Assembly: GCA_950022655.1 (NCBI GenBank) | Contig: OX465583.1 | Coordinates: forward strand, 33,197,360 to 33,261,359 | DNA: 64,000 bases | From: Alentia gelatinosa | Taxonomy: Eukaryota > Annelida > Polychaeta > Phyllodocida > Polynoidae | Direction of reading: 5' to 3' | In this document: positions 23,709 through 33,620 of the stretch, in pieces | How the letters are laid out: the number at the start of each line of letters is the position of its first letter | Position numbering within the stretch: position 1 is the stretch's first letter | Program-made: the position numbers and the translations under genes | Notes under the pieces: model-generated | The model's input: the letters and a program-made list of their open reading frames with translations, nothing else | Databases searched by the model: none | Told to the model about the DNA's origin: nothing

Positions 23709-23736
23709 AGGTCACGTCAAGGTCATCTGAAGGTCA
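23709..23736 (+). promoter_or_regulatory. Triple DR5 array of AGGTCA half-sites
   Basis: AGGTCA occurs three times, each copy separated by exactly 5 bp (spacers CGTCA and TCTGA). Two overlapping perfect DR5 elements are formed. DR5 is the classical RAR/RXR response element in chordates, and related receptors exist in molluscs. The middle half-site also reads TCAAGGTCA (23717-23725), a perfect extended half-site for ERR/SF-1-type monomeric receptors. Eighteen fixed bases at fixed spacing are very unlikely by chance (about 2 in a million for this window under uniform base use). Confidence 0.6.
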
Positions 23737-23739
23737 GCC

Positions 23740-24420
23740 ACCCGTATCGGCCGGCGTTTACTTTCCCATCACCTTTTGGCAGAAGTATCGTGTTGGCCGC
23801 AGGAAGAAAAACGACACGCCGAGGAGAAAAAGGCACCTTTACCGGCTTTGGCTTTCCATTCTCGTTGAGAAAGTTACCCGACACCCTTTCCCATTTAGCC
23901 TACTGGAAGGAGGCGGTAGTTTTCAATCAGATAACCTCAATGTATCGTGCCATGGTAAGGACACTGACACTAAGTCAGTCTGAGACTTCCTCAATAGTTC
24001 TGGATCATACCATAACCCGCACACACTCCTCCAATGCTCAGACAGATCCTGGGAAAACAGTTTTCTCCAGAGAAAACAGTGCCCGCCATTTAAGAGTGGA
24101 GATATTTTGTGTCGCCCGCTGAGCTTCATGTCAGCCCGCACTGTTGACCATTGTGTTGTAATTGTTTTTCGCCAAAGGGGGCCGTCAGAGGACCGGGTAA
24201 ACATTACGTGACCGTTACACTAGCAGTGTTGAATTGCTGGAGCACGCACATGTCTTTACGGGGATGGGCAACCTTTCACATAATTTAAAAAGAGAATTAT
24301 TTGTGAATAGGAACCAGCCACGAGAGGTTATTTTGCCTTCGCCAGCGATCCCATACATGTGTGCACTGGCACGATTTGAAGTAGGGGTCATATAGTGTTG
24401 CATCTGAATGTGTACAGTGT
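23740..24420. other. Base-balanced non-coding block downstream of DR5 array
   Basis: Overlapping frames of 95-139 codons on the plus strand (23696-24122) have no domain. A small palindrome, GTTTTCTC-CA-GAGAAAAC, lies near 24061. The block may belong to the same regulatory region as the DR5/DR3 sites. Confidence 0.35.
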
Positions 24421-25200
24421 GCCAAGGTGGGGGAGGTAGTTGGGAGGGGCGTTTACGTTTGCATATGGGACACGCCAGATACTCTGTGGGAGAAAGGTGA
24501 TTTATTTTTTAATTTTCAATTTTTTCACAGGCAGGCAGTTCAGTAGGTCCACTCCATTCAGAAACCTATTCCAGGGTTACGAAACCCACACACAGACCGA
24601 CTTGTGAATTAGGTGTGTTACTCTCTCATACCATCCCAGGGATGTCCTGTTTGTGTTGGACAAACAGCGCATATTTGAATAAATCTCAAGAGAAATGGAA
24701 TGGAAATTGATTGCACATAATGACTGACGCTGTTAGCGACCTGCCCCGGAATCTATTGGCATATTTCTTAGAATATGTCTTAAGTCATTCAGATAGGATG
24801 TAGTATGGAAGATTTGCAGTTGGAATAAGCGTTTGGGTCAATATTTGGATTGCTTGTATTGGGTTTCAACGTCATCAGCCGTGCCACCCGGGCCTGTATT
24901 GACACTGTGCGTTGTCATGTTTTGGATCGTTGGACTTTTGACCAACTCTGGGCCGCGCGCCCAATGGATGCAACCTGGCCCTTGTCTAGTCTTGAGAGTA
25001 GACAGTATTTGCACGACCAGCGACTGGAGGTAATTTTTATAACGTTTTACTGCCTCTACCTCTCTGAGTTAGATTCGTTATTTTTAGGGATGCCCGTTTC
25101 TAGTCATTTTCTATTTCCATTTTGTTTCAATTTATTATTTTGTGAATAGATCCACACACAAAACCAGTTTTGTTAAACACATTATATTGTTACCCAAGAT
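24421..25200. other. Non-coding stretch
   Basis: No gene or repeat was recognised. The 99-codon frame at 24850-25149 is domain-free. Confidence 0.55.
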
Positions 25201-25236
25201 GACAGTAGGTAAGAAGACAGGTATCAACATCAACAT

Positions 25237-25270
25237 AACGTTTCGTGCGAATTAAAGGTCCTTCTTCAGC
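25237..25270 (-). mobile_element. Decayed hammerhead-ribozyme / Penelope-type motif
   Basis: Read on the minus strand this gives CTGAAGA, then an 18-base spacer, then GAAACGTT. CTGANGA and GAAA are the two halves of the hammerhead ribozyme core. The wording ACGTTTCG...CCTTCTTCAG on the plus strand is typical of the terminal repeats of Penelope-like retroelements, which are known to carry such ribozymes. Helix II between the core halves (AGGACC...) no longer pairs, so it is probably inactive. No GIY-YIG or reverse-transcriptase frame is attached. Confidence 0.4.
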
Positions 25271-25299
25271 TGATTTTGATATAAATTGAAGTTTTTTTT

Positions 25300-26690
25300 A
25301 TGCTATATTAGACTTTCATCATTTTCGAGATTATGAGTGAATATAAGCAGGATTTGGAAATTCTTCTACTTATTTTCTGTGGAGACCTCACCGGCATCTC
25401 TGGTCACAACATAAGGGGCCCCCTATGTGGATCCATCTCTTATATCACAATTCTTTTTTCCACGATAAAGAAAGCTATAAATGACGATACATCATACTTT
25501 AGGTAAAACCAACGAGTATAGAGAAAGAAAAACGAATAGTGATGATAAATGTTCGTTTCTCAGATGGAGTTCTGTTTGGATTGTTGGGTTCGTTTGTTTC
25601 GTTTCTGGAAACCGTCATTCTCGAGGAAGCATCGGCCAACTCGTTGGTTAGACACGCCTCGACTTCCTTAGTTATAGAATTCTGAAAAAGCAAAGTACAT
25701 CTGATTTCCCCATTAACATAATTTTCAAACCCCTGGCTTGCTCTGAGAATTACAATTCAATAAAATAGGACCGACGCATGTCAACGGAAGGCTATGTATG
25801 AAACGACGATTGCCTTGGGCGAGTCCCTGCTGGTCACTTCAAATCAAAGCAGGGGGCTTTAGAAGTTTGCCCAAACAAATCGGCGCCTATTCAAAGATCA
25901 AACTTAAAGGATTTGTCTTTCTGTACGAGTCGCTACACCTTGAAACGTGGCCTACCCAGGTTACACAATAGCGCCGCTGGCCTCCCCTTCCATGTTCGGC
26001 AAAGTGTAATGTCGCCCGTGGGTAACTCAAACAAACACTGCCTCTCGCATTGTCCACCAGTTGGATCATGAATGAGCAGTGTTGTGAGTCGCTGTATCGA
26101 AGCTGACCACACACAGTTCAGAGTAGGTTTGATACATGCTGTTGGAGGTGTCGTTGTACACCCGCGGTTACGTTATACGTTTCTCGCCGCACCCTTTAAT
26201 ACACGAGGCTCCATTGATCTATCTGCACAGAACACACAGAATGAAAGTCCACCTTTCACGCCTGGACATAGAAATCCTCATGCTCTGTACGCATGTCGTG
26301 GTTTTCTAAGGTGTCCGGACGAAATGCATTCATGGCGAAGAGCTATCAGATGGTATGGTGGTTTTAATCAAAGCTCAATACAACGCTGACATCAAAGAAC
26401 GCACCAGACTGAAGACATTTGAACATATGATTTAAAGACTATAAAAAGAGATGTGTTTCATTTCATCAGTGCGGTGAGAATTGTAGACGCTGCATTAAGA
26501 GAAGTGTATTGATTTATGTAAAAGCTTCTATGAGTGCACGTTTTATATACATTCGGTATTCGTACCAGTCGCATTATGTAGGTAAACATCATTACAAATT
26601 GCCTGCTCAGTCATTCACCTTCTAGATTACCCAGATATATATACATGTATGTTCAAATAAAGACGAAATATGATATCTCTCGGACAGTCA
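25300..26690. other. Non-coding stretch
   Basis: Mostly AT-rich. 25900-26390 is more balanced and opens domain-free frames (105 codons at 26072-26389). Nothing recognised. Confidence 0.55.
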
Positions 26691-26704
26691 ATGAGTAATT
26701 TGAT

Positions 26705-27018
26705 TGAACCCAGACGGTCAAGGCACTGGACTTGTAATCCCAAGGTTGTAGGTTTGAGTCCTACTACAGCCACTTGTGTCCTTCACCCCCAACATTGGTA
26801 GATTTACTGCTATATCCAAGGTCAATCCTTCTCACACCAAGTCTGTGTGGTGTGGGAAGTAAGAGAACTATCACCTCGATAAATGTATAGGGGTGAGATT
26901 TCTCCCTAAATTCATCACATAGATTCAATCACCACCCTTGTGGTGTAAAAGAACATTGAGAAAGTCTGGTAAGAACCTGTAATGGTTAACTGGATGTTAG
27001 ATAAAACCAAACAACCAA
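26705..27018 (+). mobile_element. tRNA-derived SINE, near full length
   Basis: The head (about 26710-26772) is tRNA-like. GGTCAAGGCACTGGACTTG gives an A-box region and a CTTGTAA anticodon-loop-like word, and GGTTTGAGTCC (26751-26761) is a B box. The body continues CACTTGTGTCCTTCACCC, a phrase common in invertebrate SINEs. The 3' end (26986-27017) reads GTTAACTGGATGTTAG, then ATAAAACCAAACAACC, a diverged version of the tail seen at 14150 and 17597. About 310 bp is a usual SINE length. No clear target duplication was seen. It was mobilised in trans by a LINE if ever active; no coding capacity is expected. Confidence 0.75.
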
Positions 27019-29450
27019 TCATATCTGCATAGAACGCGGTTATCGGACAACAAAATGTTTGTTTTGTTGCGAAGAGTTCTGATTGTAGTAGTCAAATGGG
27101 AAGGGCCGGTTGAGTAGATACTGCAGTGATTGACACCTTTCTGATAAACGAAATATATCATCTGGTATCTTACAGGCAAACTCATACATATTGTATGGAA
27201 TCATTTCAGGTACTAAGTATTTAGGTGTTTATGTTACAGATATTTAATTTAATCAAATCAAACTGAAACTTCCACCAAGGATGTTGCACGAACAATGTTG
27301 AATTACAGTTGATGAGATAGATTGAAAGTAGGTGGTATTTTAAGCTGACGCAAGTCTCTTGTATCATTATTATTTTTGATAGGCGGTCATTGGTTTTCTC
27401 CTCGAGTGAAAGATATAGAGGACATAAAGCGAACTCACCTTTACAGCTTACACCTTATTATTCACGTGCGTGTACGTGCATATCACATGATGAGAGATCG
27501 TGACTTCCATCAGGGACTTACCCACAACCGCAGATACTACCTTTCTCAACATGTCTTTACAGGTTTCAAATTAGTAGTGAAAGTAAAAACTATTGAATTA
27601 ATGATAACAAACATATTGGAGACGTACCAACACATATGGCATGGCATGATTTCATGGTGAATTCAATCATTTAGCTTAGCTGCTTTAGAGTACGTCTTGA
27701 TAAGTTCAGGAGATGTTATGTAGCACACAATGCTAGTTGAAGATGAGCTTTCTACTTATTTTGCTCAACTTAAGAGGCCACATTTACACATAAGGGGATT
27801 TATCCTGATATTCAATGTGTCCCGTGAGTTGTATGTTATTATACACCATAGCTGGGCAGGAATGTATGAGATAACCTGTGTGCACTTTATTGCCCATCCT
27901 AAAAATAACTGATTATTCCGCTTATCACATTGAACAAGTCCCTTTTTGTAAATCATTCTTCTTCACATAGAGTAGACAGTTTCGGTTTTGAACAGAATGA
28001 CAGTTACTCGATATCGATGAAATTAAGTATGGTTTGATTTGAGAACCTAGATTACAGACACATTGATTTGTTATAGAGATAAGACACAGCATATCGAAAG
28101 GTATCGAGCCATGGCCTTCCATTCAATATGAAAATATACTGGTAATTGAATACAATTTCTAATTCAATGCCATGATAAAAAATTGTTTTGACTCTTACCA
28201 GTGTATGTTGCAGTAGATTGATGGAAATGCTTCAATGATGAAACTCTACTAAAAGATTTAAAATTTACTATGTAATAAACCAGCCAGTCTATAGAGTAAT
28301 GTGGACTGAGACTATATGCTCTCTATATCATATAGGATTCTATCGTAGTATTATATACTCATCATAGTGATAAAATCTCGTAGATAAAGCATTCACAACT
28401 GGGTTCAATATTCAGATAGCATTACGGATCATGTATCCTGGCTGGTACTGGAATAGTGACATAGGTCATGAGTGAGAGTTTCATACAGATAACGATGAGG
28501 GAGAATGACATTTAGACCCGTTCTATACTGGCACTGGGAATGCGATATTTTGAACTATTAAGATAACATATTTTACCCTATAGCAATTTTCTATAAGAAT
28601 TATTTTCGGACTGATTCCTGAGTAGGAGGAAGATAATAGAAACCAGCGTGGGCCTGTACCTGGCGGGCGTGACACGCGTTAGTGTGATGGGCGTTAGGTG
28701 GTAAATAGGTGTGTGAACCGTTACTCTCACCTCCAGTAAATCCACATGCCAGGCAGCACCGACTCCTCACCACCAGAGACTACAGAACATCTGTTAAATC
28801 TTAGACTGCACCTATATGCACCACTCGTCAAGAGCTAGACAGTATCAAGTTAGGTAAATAGATGTTCAAGGGAAGCAGGATTGATGTGATGTCAAGTATA
28901 CGTGACAATATTTACTTTTCCTGTATTTTTGAAGTACCAATAGTGATTTCTTTATTGATGCATTAATATCATCATGGTAGGATGGCGATATGTTTTCACA
29001 GAGGAAAGACAGTCAGCTTTTGCTGGGTAGCATTATTTATGCCACTATAAACGATAAAGATAGCTTCAGACAGAAATGTTTATCTAAGCATTTGTATGTT
29101 TGAATGTCCGTAGAATGTATCATCAAATCGATGATTCCTTACAGCTAACAATTGGCTGTAAGTGAGAATCGGATTAGAATGTGGTCCGAAAAATAATAAA
29201 GTGGATTCGGCAGGTTTGATGAGATCAATATACATTTATGATGAAATTAGTAAGACGTGGCTATGACACCTCTGTAATAAGCCGATGCTACCTTGATTTT
29301 TTCTTTTACATTTATGATGAAGAGGCTTCCGAGGTTTTTTTCAAATAATGTCTAAGCTCGAGAGACCTACACATCCCCATTACTACAACGTATCTGTAGT
29401 AAGTATGTATTCATCAACTGGTTGCTCCTATGAAATAAATACTATATACT
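27019..29450. other. AT-rich non-coding stretch
   Basis: Very AT-rich, with no gene. Near 29140-29160 CTTACAGC and GCTGTAAG form an 8-bp stem with a 9-base loop, and imperfect pairing extends outward (GATTC/GAATC). This may be a small inverted-repeat remnant. Frames of 60-94 codons are domain-free. Confidence 0.55.
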
Positions 29451-29452
29451 CC

Positions 29453-29530
29453 AAGGGATCAAGTGGGATTTGAACCAGAAAACTTTCAGTCCCAAGGCCA
29501 TCACCAAACCTTCGGTCAGGCAAGGTCATT
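29453..29530 (-). mobile_element. tRNA-like SINE head remnant
   Basis: On the minus strand GGTTCAAATCCC (complement of 29465-29476) is a canonical B box. About 30 bases before it is a degraded A-box-like segment (GGTTTGGTGATGGCCTTGGG) and an anticodon-loop-like region. It resembles the head of the 26.7-kb SINE in inverted orientation. Decay prevents drawing the body or tail. Confidence 0.4.
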
Positions 29531-30340
29531 GTGTAGGGGGTATCTTAGTGTTAATCCATACAGCTTAGTATGGGCGATCTGTGTATAGCTATGTCAGGTA
29601 CAGCAATGGTAGGATTTCAGTTCAGAGGGTCAGAATCATGAGGGGTAGCCGTTAGTCTCAGTACTAAAGTCGCCCTTTGGACCTTCCATAGTATCCCATG
29701 ACGTCTTTGTTGTCATAGAAATCGCTGAGGATAGCAATAGATACAGCAGGGTTGTGTGGGCTGGGCAAACCCGGTAGCTTTGGTCAGCGGTACAGTACAG
29801 GCTGAGATTTCTTGGGAAAAGGTTTGATTTCAGCCCGCATACCTCCCTAATCCTACATGGACCTCCCAAAACCAACAGTGGTCGGTAAATGTTTGCACAC
29901 CGGGTCTAAGATACCTCTTTAGGATTTACCCCTATTGTCACAGAGTACAAGGAAGTTGTTTAGTCTCGGGGTGTATCTGAAGTTGCTTCCTTGTTGCTAA
30001 TTCTTGTCATGGAAAAGGAAATTTCAGCATATTGAAATCCCAACACAAACTAAATGTAACATGATGTCCCAACACAAACTGAATGTAGCAAGATGTAAAA
30101 ATGTAGTAAAAACCTAACTGGTTCTGTACATAGTATTGAACATATTGGGATTTGAGTATTTTCATGAAACAGTCTTTTCATGAATATGGCTCAAGAGAAT
30201 ATTTGGCCTGGCAGTCTTTACACAACATAATTTTTTTAAGGAAAGAGAAACTATTTCCGCCCTCATTTAGCTAAAACAGTCGGTGATACAATTAGAGAAA
30301 TCTACTGAGTTGTGTGTCACCTGATTATGGAGGATCTACG
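29531..30340. other. Non-coding stretch
   Basis: Contains the 29-bp tandem pair at 30039. Otherwise nothing recognised. The 79-codon minus-strand frame at 29636-29875 has no domain. Confidence 0.55.
30039..30096. repeat. 29-bp tandem duplication
   Basis: CCCAACACAAACT(A/G)AATG... is present twice head to tail (30039-30067 and 30068-30096) with three mismatches. This is a recent local duplication. Confidence 0.8.
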
Positions 30341-30860
30341 CGTCTCGGCACCTAATGAAGCGTTAACTTTAGTTCGAGGAAGGTTTTTCTTTACTTAATC
30401 AGAGGCCTGGAGAGTGGAGAAGGTAAGATCAGAAAAGGAGACGCCAGACGTTTGTATCGGGGTGGGCGGTTCACCGCGGGTCGACCCAGCTTCACTCTAC
30501 CCCGGGCTTGGTTTATCGACAGGAAGCAGCTGTCAACAGATTAGTTAATAAAGAAGAAAAACAAAAAGAGAGCTGAGTTGATGAGGTGAGGTCGCCTTTT
30601 CAACTGATGAGGTTTGCTTCGTATTTGCGGCGTTTTCCTGTAACACCATCTCTGGACGTGGTGGGGGTAGCGTGTCACACAGTGAGGGTGGAGGGGGAGT
30701 TTTGTTCTACGTTTCAAATGCTGAGGATTTCTATTCTACGTCGCTGACTTGGGCCTGCTATGATCTCCTGCGCCAGAGATTGCAGCCTTGGTTGTTATTT
30801 TTAGGGTTGAGCACCGTCTCTGCGCAGGCAAATCGGAATCATTAGTCCGGGCAGGATGTT
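30340..30860. promoter_or_regulatory. CNE-like, base-balanced block
   Basis: Composition shifts from AT-rich to balanced with varied words: GGTGGGCGGTTCACCGCGGG, CAGCTGTCAACAGATTAGTTAAT and AACTGATGAGG. It has no sustained frame. Such blocks in gene deserts are often enhancers, but here this is inferred from texture only. Confidence 0.25.
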
Positions 30861-31221
30861 TATCTATGGGCAAACAAATGCAAAATGATGGTGACAGATA
30901 TTAGCGTGGTTATTCTATACTCGTTGCAGGAAGTCATGATTAAGCATACCATGCCAATAATGAACACTGCACTTTCTCTCATGGTGAAACAAGCCAATGC
31001 AGCTTGCAATATGCATGCCCATAGCTCTGTTGATAGAATAAGAGTCACTTGATACTCATGTTAATTATGGAAATTCTATACTCTGGTCGTTTAATCAATA
31101 CGGCTGCACTGAATATTGATTATGATATAAGAATCTGTATTGAGCACATGAGGTCAACAGATTGAAATAAGCATATACATCAATAAATGCCTCGAGCACG
31201 TAGTGATGGGTGCCTTTAAAA

Positions 31222-31237
31222 GAATATATATATATAT
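31222..31237. repeat. AT dinucleotide run
   Basis: A short (AT)n microsatellite (AGAATATATATATATATCCC). Confidence 0.8.
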
Positions 31238-31359
31238 CCCCCACCTGAAGCACCGATAGTGTCTTGAATCTGAATTATAAATTATTATCGCCGTCTTTCA
31301 CTTTTATTGTGTGCTTAAACAATGGCCCTATTCATCCAAACACAGGTTGAGTGAATCAG

Positions 31360-31650
31360 TATTTTCCTGGCTGAGGTGATGGCTGATGAAAACGAAGGTG
31401 AACTAAAAAGGGAATGGCCGTGTAATTCAGCACTGCCAGACCAAAAAAACGTCCCCAATTTACGGCTGAATGGTCTCCTTGACGAGTCGCGCCTATCAGT
31501 TACACTCAGCCGGGAAGACAGTCAGGTGTGGTTTGACTTTTGAGGGTGCTTCATGTAACCTCCAGCTGTCTGACCGGGCTCAGTGCACTCACGTTACTTT
31601 TTATAGTTTCTCTATTTTTGGAGGCTAATCCTTTATTGAAAACTGGGTTT
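31360..31650. promoter_or_regulatory. CNE-like block
   Basis: Base-balanced segment with no frame. It includes CAGGTGTGGTTTGAC (Runx-type TGTGGT), GTGTAATTCAGC and CCAGCTGTCTGACC words. Candidate regulatory DNA on character alone. Confidence 0.2.
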
Positions 31651-33130
31651 TCAGGTCGCTGGTTAACAACTCCCATTACATGGCAAATAAGACCCTAGGT
31701 GGGGTATATAATAATGGCATAGCTTAGGTTGTGAATGATTGGATTATCCGTACGTGTTTGGTGTAGATATTGGTTTTTGTTTCAGAAACCAGATGCATCT
31801 TGTTCACCTACATCTAAATTATTGTGAATTTGGCACTATATCAGTCTTGGTTGGATCTAATCTCCGTATGGATAACAACAATACCCGTATGTGATTTGCC
31901 AAATGTTATGTGAATAAAACTTAATCATAATTTTTTTTTAAATGATACAGTACATATAGACTATAATGAAAGAAAAACTACGTCGACAATATTCCTTTTT
32001 ATGTAATGTTTTTATTGTATTTCGGTTTATGTTTAATTAATTTCCCCTTTTCTGCTTCTTTTCAGGTACGGTCACGTTATCATTAACGAGTGTTCCAGGT
32101 AGTACACCGAGATTCATATATCCTATTAAGAAAGTAAATGTATGAGGCGCATAGATATAATTACAATAGACCTTTTTTCGAATAATGTATGAGATGCCAG
32201 GGATCACGTTGCTCATGTCTTATTATGTGTTCAAGGTGGGTAGAAAAAGGACGGGTACCAGGATAAAAATGTTTTCAGAGATTATCTTTGAACCTCAACT
32301 GACAGACAATTGAAACTGCAGTATCATGAATGAAGTTTTCGTTTTTCCTTAACAAAAACCGCTTTGTCCTGGATGAAAGCAAAGTTCAGTGCGTGTAATA
32401 GAACTACGCATTTACCATAGAAAAGAGCATAAAACATAGAACAGGATGCTGGTTGAGGCTATTTCCCCTTGTATTCATCTAGGACTGGCTTTGCGGGGGA
32501 CCTGCGGCTGCTGCGTTTGAATGTCCCCTACAGCTTAACCCCAGTCTGTATAACAACAGTGTTGGCACCTCAATTATTGACCGTATCCGGGCAAATGGAT
32601 GTCAACGGGGGCCAAACAAAGAGGTGTTCTCCTATTATGGCTGAAACAGGAACCGGGGTTATGCTTCTGAGCAAGCATCATTGTCTCATTGTTCCTGCTG
32701 GAGAGGACCAAAGGTTTTTTACAAAGCCGAATTCTAACATGCAGATGACACGCACTCTATCTGAAATTCATAAATCACTCGTGTAATGGAAACATTAAAT
32801 CTAATGTTGGTTATAAAGAAGATTTTCCCATGAGAAGAGATGCAGGATTTCTCAGAACTCTTCCTCATAAAGCTTTTATAGTAGGCTTGTCAATGGCCGT
32901 TGATTATCCTGGGCCAGTTGGAAAATCTTAAAACGAAAACGAAAAGGTGGGGAGGTCCCCAAAATAATATTGTGGGCTTTTTCTTTTCTCGATCAAGTTA
33001 TTCTTTTGAAACTCAACTATTCAGTTTCGTACTTAGATATTGTCTTTGCGTTTGCTTCATTATCTTTTGCACCTTCTTTCATGTTCAAGACGCAAAACAC
33101 AAAATATACTGCTAGCCAACAGTGTGCCTC
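31651..33130. other. AT-rich non-coding stretch
   Basis: The 105-codon frame at 32469-32786 has no recognisable domain. Nothing else was recognised. Confidence 0.55.
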
Positions 33131-33620
33131 AGCATCTACCGGTCAAATGACTCTCACATGATCACCAGCCCGATCACATGACACGTGCCTGGCTGGTTTC
33201 CGTCAGCTGACGACCCAAGGGGTAGTGGTTCTTTGGGCACCGGCATGGTTATTGTAATCTCCCTTCCTTGCCAACTTGCCTGCCGCCCACTGTCAGCAAA
33301 CAAGTAATCCTAGACCTCGTATCCACACTACACCAGCTGAAGGTCACCTGAAGGTCATGATGAGCTCTATCTGGGGAACCGTCGCTAAACATGTCGGTGA
33401 CAAGAGTTCCACAAACAGCACTGTCACCCTGGCGGATTCCCTGCGCCGCTCACAATGTGACATGTCTTCCGACTGGTACCTGCCCCCCTGCAGCATCCTT
33501 CCCGCCATTGGCTGTCTGTCGATTGTCGTCTGCCGTGCGCTGTGGGGTTGTGTCATCTCAATGTCGTGATGGGCACGTACAGCCGCGGGTTTTAGGCGGC
33601 ATTCTCACACAGCACACCAG
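33130..33620. promoter_or_regulatory. Candidate regulatory block with E-boxes and DR5
   Basis: The block is GC-richer than its flanks. At 33155-33188 TCACATGA occurs twice, followed directly by CACGTG, a cluster suited to MITF/USF-type bHLH-zip factors. A perfect DR5 lies at 33341. Frames of 70-97 codons overlap on both strands and lack domains. Regulatory role inferred. Confidence 0.4.
33341..33357 (+). promoter_or_regulatory. Perfect DR5 nuclear-receptor element
   Basis: AGGTCA-CCTGA-AGGTCA is a perfect direct repeat with 5-bp spacing. Its context CTGAAGGTCA recurs in the triple array at 23.7 kb, so the two may share ancestry or a selected context. About 0.008 perfect occurrences are expected in the window by chance under uniform base use. 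Confidence 0.55.

Noticed and set aside
30592..30598. CTGATGA words here, at 20264, 31388 and 40887, tested as hammerhead ribozymes
   Set aside because: None is followed by GAAA at the distance needed for helix II, unlike the motif at 25237-25270.
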